Assembly (NCBI GenBank): GCA_023146255.1
Contig: JAGLCJ010000005.1
Coordinates: forward strand, 1 to 64,000
DNA from: Alcanivoracaceae bacterium
GTDB lineage: Bacteria; Pseudomonadota; Gammaproteobacteria; Pseudomonadales; Alcanivoracaceae
Direction of reading: 5' to 3'
Length of the DNA: 64,000 nucleotides
Shown piece after piece: positions 18,454 through 27,674 of this stretch. Each line of letters begins with the position of its first letter. Position 1 is the stretch's first letter. The notes under the pieces are model-generated. The model saw only the letters and a program-made list of their open reading frames with translations, was not told the origin of the DNA and ran no database searches. The translations under genes were made by a program, and so were the position numbers.

Positions 18454-18779
18454 GGCTGCGGCTCCTTTGGCATTTCCTGACGTGGTATGTCCTGATGCGG
18501 TCTTCGCGCGACATTCACAGCCAACATTCGACCAGCTGGCATTATCCTGCAAGGCGGCAATGTGATATCAGTTTTAGGTATGAGAGTATCGCTGCTGCAA
18601 AGGGCGGCATGAGCGGTATCAGTTGGCCGACGGCCGAGAATTGACAGGCAGCGACAGCGCCCGGTTTGTATTTATATCGTGCAGATATTTTACTTTCTCG
18701 GCGCCCGCAGGCCTCGGTGATATCATGGCCCAACTGTAGTCAGGTCGGCCGCCTGCGGCTTGGCTGATATGAGGTTTCA
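18454..18779. other. Divergent intergenic region, response-regulator operon / selO
   Basis: 326 bases without a supported gene. It must hold the promoters of two divergent units. A perfect TTGACA occurs at 18641-18646 on the plus strand, with a poor -10 (TTGTAT, 18666-18671) 19 bases on. An AT-rich stretch at 18665-18692 follows. No hairpin with a T tract was seen. Confidence 0.4.
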
Positions 18780-20255
18780 ATGACGGGTTTTCTGTTCGAT
18801 AACAGCTATGCACGTTTGCCTGAGGTCTTTTTCCGTACCTGCGAGCCCACCCCGGTGGCGGCGCCGGCACTAATCCGGTTCAACCATGCGTTGGCAGCGC
18901 AGCTTGGTTATCAGGGTGATGCTGATGATGCGGAGCTGCTGGCGCAGATTTTTTCCGGAAACCAGTTATTGGCAGGGTCCCGGCCCATTGCTACTGCCTA
19001 TGCCGGCCATCAGTTCGGAGGGTTCAACCCGCGGTTGGGTGACGGGCGGGCGGTGCTGCTTGGTGAGGTGGTGACAGCGGATGGGCAGCGCCGGGATATT
19101 CAGCTCAAGGGTGCAGGCCGTACACCCTTCTCGCGCGGAGGGGATGGTCGCTCGCCACTGGGTCCGGTGCTGCGCGAGTATCTGGTCAGCGAGGCCATGC
19201 ATGCGCTGGGCGTAGCCACCACCCGGGCGTTGGCAGCGGTCACAACCGGGGAGCGCGTCTACCGCGACAAGCCCTTGCCGGGCGCGATCTTGACGCGGGT
19301 GGCGGCCAGCCATATTCGCGTTGGCACTTTTCAGTTCTTTGCCAGCCAGCGCGACATCGATTCGCTGAAGGCGCTGGCGGACCATGTGATCGAGCGCCAT
19401 TTCGCGGGCATATCGGGCCATGCTCAGCCGTATCTTGCCCTGTTGCAGCAGGTTGTACAGAAGCAGGCCGAGTTGATTGCCCACTGGATGAGCCTTGGCT
19501 TTATCCATGGCGTCATGAATACCGATAACGTGCTGGTCAGTGGTGAGACCATTGATTACGGCCCCTGTGCTTTTATGGACAGCTTCCATCCTGAGACCGT
19601 GTTCAGCTCCATCGACGCCGGCGGCCGCTACGCGTACCAGATGCAGCCGGCGGTCGGGCAATGGAATATGGCCAGATTCGCCGAAACCCTGTTGCCGCTA
19701 ATTGCCGCCGATCAGGATCAGGCGGTCGAGCAGGCCACCGCCGTGATTCGGGATTTTGTCGGGATTTACGATGCGGCCTGGCTGCGTTGCTTCCGGGCCA
19801 AGCTGGGGCTTAGAGCGGTGCAATCTGATGATCGGCAGCTGATAGAGGATTTACTCGACTTGATGGCGCAGCACTCGGTGGACTTTACCCTGCTGTTTCG
19901 CAGTTTGCAGGATGCCGTGCTGGCGCCACAGCAGGCGGTACAGACTCTGGCATTGTTTCACGGCGCTTCTGCGTGGCAGGGCTGGGCGGCGCGCTGGAGT
20001 CAGCGCCTTGAACTAGAGCAGCAGACGCCAGAACAGATCGCTGCCGGTCTACGGGGCATCAATCCGGCGGTGATTCCGCGCAATCACCGTATCGAGCAGG
20101 CCATTCAGGCCGCCAGCGAGGGGCAAGACTTTTCCGACTTCCAGCGATTGAACCGGATTCTGTCCAGTCCGTTTCTGGTCACGGATGAAGATGCGCAGTG
20201 GATGGGGCCGCCGCAGCCATCAGAGAAAGTCTGTAAAACTTTCTGCGGAACCTGA
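18780..20255 (+). CDS. selO: Protein adenylyltransferase SelO (YdiU)
   Basis: 491 aa pseudokinase-fold enzyme that transfers AMP from ATP to Ser/Thr/Tyr of target proteins, linked to redox stress. Conserved blocks are visible: ATAYAGHQFGGFNPRLGDGR near residue 75, LKGAGRTPFSRGGDGRSPLG, FIHGVMNTDNVLVSG with metal-binding residues, and IDYGPCAFMD. The C-terminal CKTFCGT provides the conserved Cys pair thought to regulate activity. Full family length. Monocistronic. Confidence 0.96.
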   Translation: MTGFLFDNSYARLPEVFFRTCEPTPVAAPALIRFNHALAAQLGYQGDADDAELLAQIFSGNQLLAGSRPIATAYAGHQFGGFNPRLGDGRAVLLGEVVTADGQRRDIQLKGAGRTPFSRGGDGRSPLGPVLREYLVSEAMHALGVATTRALAAVTTGERVYRDKPLPGAILTRVAASHIRVGTFQFFASQRDIDSLKALADHVIERHFAGISGHAQPYLALLQQVVQKQAELIAHWMSLGFIHGVMNTDNVLVSGETIDYGPCAFMDSFHPETVFSSIDAGGRYAYQMQPAVGQWNMARFAETLLPLIAADQDQAVEQATAVIRDFVGIYDAAWLRCFRAKLGLRAVQSDDRQLIEDLLDLMAQHSVDFTLLFRSLQDAVLAPQQAVQTLALFHGASAWQGWAARWSQRLELEQQTPEQIAAGLRGINPAVIPRNHRIEQAIQAASEGQDFSDFQRLNRILSSPFLVTDEDAQWMGPPQPSEKVCKTFCGT

Positions 20256-20347
20256 TCAGCCACGTCTTCAGCGCCGGATGGTTTGGGCTTGGCCGAATCG
20301 TGTGATCGGGTATGATTCGTCATCAATGTCCTGAATCGGTTGCCAGC

Positions 20348-21901
20348 ATGATGCGTTCTCTGTTGCTTGCCCTTTCCCTTGCCGCACTCACTGGCTGCGG
20401 CGAGCCGACACTATTGCCTCCGGATGCGGTGTTGCCCGACGGCAGTGTCTATCACGGCGATGTTGAGAACGGTCGCTTTCAGGGTAACGGCACGCTGATC
20501 TATGCCGATGGCTCGGAATACCGGGGCGAATTTCATGACGGCTTGATGCACGGCCGCGGAGAAATTATTACCGACAAGTGGCGTTACAAAGGTGAAATGG
20601 TTCGTGGTGAGATGGCCGGTGAGGGCGTGCTTGAAAACAGGTTTGGCAAGTATGAGGGCGCCTTTGCCAAGGGCGAGTTTAATGGTCAGGGTGCCTATAC
20701 CTACCCGAATGGCGACATTCTGGAAGGGGAGTTTGCAGACGGCAATCCCCTGCGCGGCGTGCTGACCCGATCCGGACATGTCTATGAAGGCGAGTTCGAT
20801 GGCTGGAAGTTTCACGGTCAGGGAGAGTATCGCGACGAAGCAGGGAGTTGGCGCTATATCGGAGAATTCCGAGATGGAGAACTGACCGGCCCCGGCGAGC
20901 ACCATGACGAGGATGGTAATGTCTACATTGGGGAATTTGATGCCTGGATGTACTACGGCAAGGGTGTTCTGACCAGTGCGGATGGCACTCGCATCGAGGG
21001 CCAGTTCGAGTATGACGAGCCCAGTGGTGAGGTGGTCATGGTCAGCACCGACAAGGATGGCAATGAAGTACGACAAAGCGGCCGCATGTACGGCGGCCAG
21101 TTTGTTGCCGATGGAGAGCTTTCGCCGACAGCAGAACGTGCTGCGGTGGTGGAAAAGGTGTTAACGGAAGATCACCGCCGTTTGCAGCAGGCACTGGATG
21201 CGATCATGCCGGAGAGACCGGGGCGGCAGGACATATATTATTTGCTGATCGGTGGTGACGGAGGTGATTCGGTTTTTGTCCGCGATGTGGCTGTGGCCCG
21301 GGAGGCGTTGCATCAACGCTTTGATGCACAGGGGCGTGGCGTTGTTCTGTTGAACGACCGTGAGTATAGCGATTATCCGTTGGCGACTCGCAATAACCTG
21401 CAGCAGGCACTGGCGCAGCTGGCCAGTCAGATGAATCCTGATGAGGATCTGCTGGTTGTTCATCTGGCCAGCCATGGCGGCCAGGACGGTGCGCTCACCA
21501 TTCGGCAGCCCGGTATCTTGCTGCCCGAGCTGCAACCTGCAGATTACCGGATGCTACTGGAGCAGGTGCATATTCCCCATCAGGTTCTGATCGTAACGGC
21601 GTGCTACTCCGGTCACTGGCTCGATGCCCTGGCAACCGATACCAACATGATTCTGGCATCTGCACATCGTGACCGTACCTCCTTTGGTTGTGGCGATGCG
21701 TCAGAAATGACTTGGTTTACCAAGGCGGTTTACCTTGAAGCGGAGCTGGCTCTGAATAATCCGAAAGCGCTGTTTCGCAAGGTTGGCCAGCGTATTCTGG
21801 CATGGGAAAAAGAGGAGGGCATGGAAAAGGACAAGCGCTCAGAACCGCAGTTCCATCTTGGTCGGCGATTTATCGGTGTATCGGCGCAGGCATCGCCCTG
21901 A
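20348..21901 (+). CDS. Lipoprotein with MORN repeats and caspase-like (C13) peptidase domain
   Basis: 517 aa. The signal ends in lipobox LTGC. About nine MORN repeats (for example YRGEFHDGLMHGRGEI, YEGEFDGWKFHGQGEY) fill residues 40-260. A C-terminal domain carries HLASHGG (His376) and TACYSGHW (Cys419), the His/Cys dyad of the peptidase C13/caspase-like clan. The protein should sit on the envelope facing the periplasm. MORN repeats usually bind lipid or protein, so it may be a surface-tethered protease. The substrate is unknown. Two adjacent ATGs (20348, 20351) are possible starts. Confidence 0.88.
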   Translation: MMRSLLLALSLAALTGCGEPTLLPPDAVLPDGSVYHGDVENGRFQGNGTLIYADGSEYRGEFHDGLMHGRGEIITDKWRYKGEMVRGEMAGEGVLENRFGKYEGAFAKGEFNGQGAYTYPNGDILEGEFADGNPLRGVLTRSGHVYEGEFDGWKFHGQGEYRDEAGSWRYIGEFRDGELTGPGEHHDEDGNVYIGEFDAWMYYGKGVLTSADGTRIEGQFEYDEPSGEVVMVSTDKDGNEVRQSGRMYGGQFVADGELSPTAERAAVVEKVLTEDHRRLQQALDAIMPERPGRQDIYYLLIGGDGGDSVFVRDVAVAREALHQRFDAQGRGVVLLNDREYSDYPLATRNNLQQALAQLASQMNPDEDLLVVHLASHGGQDGALTIRQPGILLPELQPADYRMLLEQVHIPHQVLIVTACYSGHWLDALATDTNMILASAHRDRTSFGCGDASEMTWFTKAVYLEAELALNNPKALFRKVGQRILAWEKEEGMEKDKRSEPQFHLGRRFIGVSAQASP

Positions 21902-21931
21902 CGCCGGGATGCTTTTTCAGTGACGGCGATG

Positions 21932-23179
21932 TCAGGACAACCACCAGGTTTCCATCGGTCCCTTGCCCTTGATTTCCGTCACGCCGCGAGCAATAACCTG
22001 AAAATTGTCCTCCAGCAAGGCTCTGGTCGCAGAAGAGATGTGAATTTTTCCCGGTGTGCCGTGAGATTCCATTCGGCTGGCGGTGTTGACGGTGTCGCCC
22101 CAGACGTCATAGGTAAAACGTAACCTGCCAATCACACCGGCAATCACCGGGCCGGAATGCAGACCGATGCGCAAATCCAGAGGGATGCCGGTTTCTGCTC
22201 TGATGGCGCCGATTTCCTGCATGAACGTTTGCGCTAATCGAGCCATCCGGCCGGCATGATCCGTGCAGCCGGCGGGAGCGCCGGCAATGGCCATATAGGC
22301 ATCGCCAATGGTTTTGATTTTTTCAGCGCCTGCTGCCGTGACATGCTGATCGAATCGAGAGAAAACCTTTTCCAGCATGGCGACGACGGTCTCCGGCGGT
22401 TGCCGGGCTGACCAGGGGGTAAAGCCGGCAATGTCGGCAAACAGTACCGTCACATCCTGATGGTGGTCAGCAATGGTTTGTCGGCCACCCTGTAGTTCGT
22501 TGGCGATACTTTGAGGAAGAACAGCATGTAGCAGGTTGTCGGAGCGCTGTCTGGCAGCATGAAGATCGGCCTCGCTGCGTAGAACCTCACGATTGAAGAC
22601 ACCGAGAATCAGTACCACCGCGAGCAGGCATAGCACTGCGTTGGCAATCCGGACGAATGCCATCAGTGCCGGCGGGATTTGCGAGAAATCCACAGGCGTT
22701 GTGTCCGCCAGAGTCATGGCAACAATTAGCAGCAAAAATGGCACAGCGGTAAAAATGCCGAGCTGCCATTTCTCCTCCGGGGTATAGAGCACTCTGGCCA
22801 GTGCAGCCGCCACAAAGGTAAAGACAGCAATATTGAGGGTCGGGCCAGACAGCCAGATCAATAGCGCAATTTGCGTCTGCATGGTGACCATCAACATGGC
22901 ACGGGCAAGATTGTGACGCCCGAGAGACGCCATCCATTGACCAGTGCTGAACAGCGCCACGCTTAACGTATTGACCAGAATCAGCAGCCAGGTGCCGTGG
23001 GGATCGATCAGTGCTGTGGCGACGATGTAAGGCAGGGTAATGACATTGGCAGCACCCAATGCATATCGTGTCAGTCGTTGACGGCGTTGTTGCGCGGCCT
23101 CGGTGGCTTGAGGTGCCGGGCTGAGCAGGTCCAGCCAGAACTCACGGTCCGGGCGTCGAAGGTAGTCACGAATGTCCAT
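21932..23179 (-). CDS. Membrane-bound class III adenylate/guanylate cyclase
   Basis: 415 aa. Five or six membrane helices occupy residues 40-210. A short coiled linker (EADLHAARQRSDNLLHAVLP) leads to a class III catalytic domain with VLFADIAGFT (metal Asp), KIKTIGDAYMA, LRIGLHSGPVIAGVIG and YDVWGDTVNTASRMES. It makes cAMP, or possibly cGMP, from the nucleoside triphosphate in response to a membrane or periplasmic cue. It lies 16 bases downstream of a lipoprotein gene on the same strand, suggesting the lipoprotein feeds the signal. Its end is 30 bases from the convergent MORN/C13 gene. Confidence 0.93.
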   Translation of the reverse strand: MDIRDYLRRPDREFWLDLLSPAPQATEAAQQRRQRLTRYALGAANVITLPYIVATALIDPHGTWLLILVNTLSVALFSTGQWMASLGRHNLARAMLMVTMQTQIALLIWLSGPTLNIAVFTFVAAALARVLYTPEEKWQLGIFTAVPFLLLIVAMTLADTTPVDFSQIPPALMAFVRIANAVLCLLAVVLILGVFNREVLRSEADLHAARQRSDNLLHAVLPQSIANELQGGRQTIADHHQDVTVLFADIAGFTPWSARQPPETVVAMLEKVFSRFDQHVTAAGAEKIKTIGDAYMAIAGAPAGCTDHAGRMARLAQTFMQEIGAIRAETGIPLDLRIGLHSGPVIAGVIGRLRFTYDVWGDTVNTASRMESHGTPGKIHISSATRALLEDNFQVIARGVTEIKGKGPMETWWLS

Positions 23180-23195
23180 GCTCAGCGCTTCTTCG

Positions 23196-23834
23196 TCACG
23201 GCTGGACGAACTCCAGTGCCCGGAAATCCCTCAGGTAGGCGGGAAAGCCGTCAACATCCAGCGTGCCGCTGAACGGACCAACGAACAGCCTGAATGGATC
23301 AGCGCTGATGTCCAGAAACAGAACCTGTTGCAGTTGGGTCAGGGTTGGCACAGGGGCCGTGCCGGTGCCGGCATCAGCGCTGCTGAAGTTCCAGATGACG
23401 CGGCGAATATCCGCCTGGGCTGGCAGCGCGCCGAGTTCATCCTGCGAGTCAGGCGCCCCTCCATTCAGGGTTTCAACGCCGGCCTCGTCTGCCCAGCCAA
23501 GTGCGACGGCAAGCTCCCGGTCAGTGGCCTCGCGGTAGTTGTGACGCCACAGCAGTGTCGAGCTGCCGCTGCAGTCGCTGTCAGCGGCGCCATGGTCATG
23601 CTCGCTTAGCCGCAACGAGGTGACGCCAAATATCCACTGTTGGCGAATATAGTTGTTGCTGATGCTATCCAGGTAGCAGGCCTGCCACGTCGAGCTTTCC
23701 ACCGAGACCAGGGTATTCCAGCCGTACGCCGGGACGTCATAGTGAGCCTCCGGCTCTTCCTCAGCGCCGCAGCCGGAAAGCAGCTGCGCTACGGCCAGCA
23801 GCATCAGCAGGCGAGATACTATCGATAGTTTCAT
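23196..23834 (-). CDS. Lipoprotein of an unnamed family (copy 1)
   Basis: 212 aa. The signal MLLAVAQLLSGC is a lipobox. The mature part is clearly homologous to the lipoprotein at 41267-41947: shared blocks include DSDCSGSST versus DTDCSGAST, LGALPAQADIRR versus LGALPGQPDARR, and VDGFPAYLRDF versus ADGFPQYLNNF. The longer upstream frame has no signal, so the start at 23834 is preferred. It is cotranscribed with the adenylate cyclase gene (16 base gap). Function unknown. Confidence 0.8.
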   Translation of the reverse strand: MKLSIVSRLLMLLAVAQLLSGCGAEEEPEAHYDVPAYGWNTLVSVESSTWQACYLDSISNNYIRQQWIFGVTSLRLSEHDHGAADSDCSGSSTLLWRHNYREATDRELAVALGWADEAGVETLNGGAPDSQDELGALPAQADIRRVIWNFSSADAGTGTAPVPTLTQLQQVLFLDISADPFRLFVGPFSGTLDVDGFPAYLRDFRALEFVQP

Positions 23835-24054
23835 CACGGCAGGATTCTCAGAGGTCTGCGTTGGTCCCCGCTTTCTAGCACTATTTGCACTGATGAACCA
23901 GAGTGCCGCTTCCTGAGCAGTCACTGGAATGGTCTCTGTGCTTGCGATTCCTTATCTATCATGGTGTTATCGGGTTTTGGGGACTATGCCGCCTGGCATG
24001 GGGCACGCCATTTCTGCGACAGCAGGTGGCCGAATAAAAACAAGGGTTCAATCC

Positions 24055-25611
24055 ATGAAGTATTTTCGTCTTCTCTGCGTCAACCTGTGTCTGCTGGTCG
24101 TGACCGTTCCTGTGATGGCCTCTGCCGATTCGGTCATGGCGGTGCACCGACAGTTGTTTGCTGATCTGAAGAAGCAGATTGCCGAGGCGGAACAGGCCAA
24201 CGCCGAGGTTTTGTCACCCGAGCGTTTCGGCAAAGCCATGAAGTACTACAAGGACGCCGACAACACCTTCCATCAGGCCCGTAATCTGGAAAGTGTCCGG
24301 GCTGACATCGCCCGCTCGCAGGAATGGCTGAACAAGGCCATGCAGGTGGTGGAGATCTCTGCCATTACCTTTGCTCCCGCCATGCAGAACCGGGACAACG
24401 CACTCTCGGCGGACGCGCCAAAGTATGCCGCTGCGGCCTGGCAGGCAGCCGAAAAGGCACTGCGTGACGCCGCCAACGAGATCGAAGATGGCGACCTTCG
24501 TGATGCGCGCGAGTCCGCCCGGCAAGTGGCCGGCCTGTATCAGCAGGCAGAGCTTCAGGCCATCAAGACCAACTATCTCAGTGGCGCCCAGGCGCTGTTG
24601 AAGCAGGCGAAAGAAGAAAAGGCCGATCGCTACGCCACCAAAACCTTTATTGATGCCAAGCTGCTGCTTGAACAGGCCGAGCGCGAACTTACCGAGAATC
24701 GCTATGACACCGACTACCCCCGTGACCTGGCGCGGCGGGCCCGCAACGAGGCCCAGCACGCCATCACCATCACCAGGCTGGCGATTGGCGTAAACAGAAA
24801 AGACTTCGCCGTTGAAGACATCATTACCAATTACGAAAAGCCGTTGATTGCGATCGCCGACGAACTGAATATCGTGCCGTCCCTGCACGATGGTTATGAG
24901 CCTACCCGTGACGCCATCCTCCAGCGCGTAGCAGTATTGCAGAAGGAGGCACAGGAGCTTGGTCAGCTGCGCCTGGTGGTGGAGGATCATGAGGCGGAAA
25001 TCGCCCGCTTGGCCGCATTGGTAAAGGATTATGAGTTGAAGCTGGGCATCTATGATGAGCAGCTGAGCATGTACAACGAGCAGTTGGCGGCGGAGGAACG
25101 CTACCGGGCGTTGCTGGCCGAGCTGGAAAACATTTTCACGGCGGAAGAAGCGGAAGTGTTCCGTCAGGGCAAGACCCTGATCGTGCGGATGGTTGGCCTG
25201 AACTTCGACAGTGGCAAGGCCGAGCTGAAAACCGAACACAAGAAGCTGCTGGCAAAGGTGGTCTATGCCGTGCAGTTGGCAAAATCGGAGCTTGCCACCA
25301 TTGAAGGGCACACCGATTCCTACGGCGGCGACGACAGCAACATGAAACTGTCCGAAGCGCGCGCCAGTGCTGTGGTGGACTATCTCAAGGTTGAGCCAAG
25401 CCTGATAAATACGCAGCTGAAGGCTGTGGGCTATGGCGAAACCCGGCCGATTGCCAACAATGAGTCAGAAGCGGGCCGTACCAGAAACCGCCGTATTGAT
25501 GTGGTGATTCAGCTGGAAAGAGAAGATGCCAAAGCGGCCCCGGCAGCGCCTGCCGCTACGACTGCTGCGCCTGCCGCCACTGGCTCGGAGTCATCCCCGT
25601 CCAGCCCCTGA
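24055..25611 (+). CDS. OmpA-domain envelope protein with long helical N-terminus (DUF4398-like)
   Basis: 518 aa. A signal peptide (LLVVTVPVMASA) precedes a helical, coiled-coil-rich region of about 330 residues resembling DUF4398 proteins. The C-terminal OmpA domain binds peptidoglycan: LNFDSGKAELKTEHKKLL, IEGHTDSYGGDDSNMKLSEA and NNESEAGRTRNRRIDV. An Ala/Pro-rich tail ends the protein. ATG 24055 has AAGGG upstream. The last 56 bases overlap the convergent AraC gene, so the low-complexity tail is encoded antisense to the regulator's C-terminus. Confidence 0.88.
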   Translation: MKYFRLLCVNLCLLVVTVPVMASADSVMAVHRQLFADLKKQIAEAEQANAEVLSPERFGKAMKYYKDADNTFHQARNLESVRADIARSQEWLNKAMQVVEISAITFAPAMQNRDNALSADAPKYAAAAWQAAEKALRDAANEIEDGDLRDARESARQVAGLYQQAELQAIKTNYLSGAQALLKQAKEEKADRYATKTFIDAKLLLEQAERELTENRYDTDYPRDLARRARNEAQHAITITRLAIGVNRKDFAVEDIITNYEKPLIAIADELNIVPSLHDGYEPTRDAILQRVAVLQKEAQELGQLRLVVEDHEAEIARLAALVKDYELKLGIYDEQLSMYNEQLAAEERYRALLAELENIFTAEEAEVFRQGKTLIVRMVGLNFDSGKAELKTEHKKLLAKVVYAVQLAKSELATIEGHTDSYGGDDSNMKLSEARASAVVDYLKVEPSLINTQLKAVGYGETRPIANNESEAGRTRNRRIDVVIQLEREDAKAAPAAPAATTAAPAATGSESSPSSP

Positions 25612-26635
25612 AGGCGCGGGTGAAATTTGCCGGGTCGGTGTAGCCAAGCAGCTCACCGATGCGGCGGATTTCCAGCTCCGGCTGTGTCAGCAGCCGGCAG
25701 CTGTCGCGACGTCGTGCTTCCTCGAGAAGCTGCTGGTAGCTCTGCCCCTGTTCCTGCAGCCGGCGGCGAAAGGTGCGGGTTGTTAAATGAAGCTTTGCTG
25801 CCAATTGCGCCGGTGGCGGATACCCGTCCGCACCAGGCTGGAGTGCAGCGCGGACCTGCTGAACGATGTCGTCATCAACAAACAGCAGGGCACTTTCCCG
25901 TTCACATTGCATCAGCGCGTGATTCAGGGCCTCCGGATTGGCTGTCGGCAGCGGCTGATCCAGTGTGGCCATGTCGCCGCCCAGCAGAATGCCGGCACGT
26001 GGCATGGTGAAACGCACCGTCGGCAGTCTGACCCTGAGCGATTCGAATCGCTCAGGTTCGCTGCCTTGAAGCCAGATTTCGTCGCGGGTATCCAGCAGCG
26101 GCATCATAAAGCGAATGGACTGGTACATGCTGGTTAGTACCCCGCTCATCTGGGCATCACGCAGCGGGGTCGGCAGCAAGATCTCCGGGGTCACCCCAAA
26201 AAACAGTTTGTCATCGGCGGTCTCCACCGACAGCACAAAGCCACGTCCACGCAGATGCCAGAAGCGCTCGAGAATATCGATCGCCTGTCGCGGGGTGGCC
26301 GCGCACATCAGGGCATAGCCCAGACTGCCGTGTGCGGTAAGCGGCATCCGCAGCCCGGCCTCGAAAGCCAGCTCCGGCTGGCCTCCCAAGGAGGCGATGG
26401 CATCCAGCAATTGCCAAATCGCCTGCAATGACAGGCGTCCAGCGGGGTCATCAAGTAGCGTAGGCGGCAGCCCGGCGCAGGCCAGAATCTTCTCTCTGGG
26501 CAGGCCATGTTGCTCAGCCACCTCGACGAACATGCGCGGGTAGGTGGCAGACTGGTTCGGCTGCCGGGTCCAGGCGGGCAGGGCGGTCAAGGCTTCGGCG
26601 TGCAGGGTAGAGGACAATCTGGCCACCAATGACAA
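25556..26635 (-). CDS. AraC-family regulator divergent from PF10118 copy 2
   Basis: 359 aa, PF12625-type N-terminal domain (GLRMPLTAHGSLGYALMCAA) and AraC HTH (LHLTTRTFRRRLQEQG, LGYTDPANFTRAFRGWTG). It starts with TTG 26635 in the longest frame; GTG 26626 is an alternative. It is divergent from the second PF10118 gene and so repeats the arrangement at the left end of the window. It probably controls that gene. Its 3' end overlaps the OmpA-domain gene by 56 bases. Confidence 0.85.
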   Translation of the reverse strand: MSLVARLSSTLHAEALTALPAWTRQPNQSATYPRMFVEVAEQHGLPREKILACAGLPPTLLDDPAGRLSLQAIWQLLDAIASLGGQPELAFEAGLRMPLTAHGSLGYALMCAATPRQAIDILERFWHLRGRGFVLSVETADDKLFFGVTPEILLPTPLRDAQMSGVLTSMYQSIRFMMPLLDTRDEIWLQGSEPERFESLRVRLPTVRFTMPRAGILLGGDMATLDQPLPTANPEALNHALMQCERESALLFVDDDIVQQVRAALQPGADGYPPPAQLAAKLHLTTRTFRRRLQEQGQSYQQLLEEARRRDSCRLLTQPELEIRRIGELLGYTDPANFTRAFRGWTGMTPSQWRQAQQS

Positions 26636-26661
26636 CTACAATGTCCGCGCAGCGTCTCACG

Positions 26662-26678
26662 GGCAGACCCGCTCTGCC
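26662..26678. promoter_or_regulatory. Inverted repeat between AraC gene and PF10118 copy 2
   Basis: GGCAGA (26662-26667) and TCTGCC (26673-26678) are separated by five bases in the 87-base divergent intergenic region. Candidate operator for the AraC regulator, by position and symmetry only. Confidence 0.35.
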
Positions 26679-26722
26679 AGTACTGTATGGGCCATATCGA
26701 CCTGAAGTATGAGGACAACAAC

Positions 26723-27598
26723 ATGACGGCAGCCGCTCGCATTTCCCGCTCGCGCAGCAACAAGCGCAGCGCGCCAGTGACCATGATTCCCGAAGTGCGT
26801 CAGCCGGACTTCGATCTGGCGGAAGATGTGCCCAGATACTGGTGGGACAACGACCCGGCCAAAACCCTGTTGCTGGCTGCCATGTCAGCCAGCTTCCCGG
26901 CCGGAGAACGCTTTTTTATCGATTCCGTGCGTCACTATCAAAGCCAGATCAGCGATCCGGAACTGAAAAAAGCCATTCGCGGCTTTATCGGTCAGGAAGC
27001 GCATCACTCGAAAGAGCATCAGGGGCTGAACGACTATCTGGAAAACAGGGGTATCGGCGTTGCCCGGCTGGATCGCGAGATTCAGGCTTTTATGAACTGG
27101 ATGCGCAAGAACCTGAGCCCGGAGCGCCAGTTGGCCCATACCGTCGCGGTGGAGCACTTCACCGCGCTGATGGCAGAAGAGTTTCTGCTCAAGTACGACG
27201 CACTGGAAGAAATGGACCCGCGCATGGCGCCGATCTGGGCGTGGCACGCCATTGAGGAATCCGAGCACAAGGCGGTGGCGTTTGATGTCTACAAGGCGAT
27301 CGGCGGCAGCGAGTTCGTCCGCGTCACCGAGATGATGCTGGTCAGCGTCCTGTTCCCGGTGTTCTCCGGTATTCATCTGGCCCAGCTGATGAAGGAAGAC
27401 GGCCAGCTGTTCAATCTCAAATCCTGGGCTGGTGCGGTGAAATACATGTGGGGCAAGCCCGGCGTGTTCCGCAAGTTGCTGCCGTCCTACTTCAAGTACT
27501 ACAGCCCGAACTTCCACCCGTGGAATCACGACGCGCGGGATCTGGTGGAAAAGGCGAAGACAAAGTGGCTCAGCCGGGTGTTGCCCGAGGCTGCCTGA
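26723..27598 (+). CDS. PF10118-type metal-dependent hydrolase, copy 2
   Basis: 291 aa. Paralogue of the gene at 26-880, with FPAGERFFIDSVRHY, GFIGQEAHHSKEH, VEHFTALMAEEFL, WHAIEESEHKAVAFDVY and NFHPWNHD. ATG 26723 follows GAGG. The conserved Glu/His clusters fit a ferritin-like metal site. An SRPBCC-domain gene follows 76 bases downstream on the same strand after a small stem-loop and may be in the same unit. Substrate unknown; a lipid role is plausible from genomic context. Confidence 0.87.
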   Translation: MTAAARISRSRSNKRSAPVTMIPEVRQPDFDLAEDVPRYWWDNDPAKTLLLAAMSASFPAGERFFIDSVRHYQSQISDPELKKAIRGFIGQEAHHSKEHQGLNDYLENRGIGVARLDREIQAFMNWMRKNLSPERQLAHTVAVEHFTALMAEEFLLKYDALEEMDPRMAPIWAWHAIEESEHKAVAFDVYKAIGGSEFVRVTEMMLVSVLFPVFSGIHLAQLMKEDGQLFNLKSWAGAVKYMWGKPGVFRKLLPSYFKYYSPNFHPWNHDARDLVEKAKTKWLSRVLPEAA

Positions 27599-27606
27599 TC
27601 AGGGAT

Positions 27607-27634
27607 GCTGGCCGGCGCTTCGGCACCGGCCAGC
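27607..27634 (+). terminator. GC-rich stem-loop between PF10118 and SRPBCC genes
   Basis: GCTGGCCGG (27607-27615) pairs with CCGGCCAGC (27626-27634). There is no T tract, so it may attenuate or stabilise mRNA rather than end transcription. Confidence 0.35.
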
Positions 27635-27674
27635 CCGGCCGCTGCCTGTTCCCATCTCAGGAGTCCGGCAACCC

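Noticed and set aside
24214..25311. 365-codon minus-strand frame opposite the OmpA-domain gene
   Set aside because: Shadow of the plus-strand gene, which has a signal peptide and an OmpA domain.
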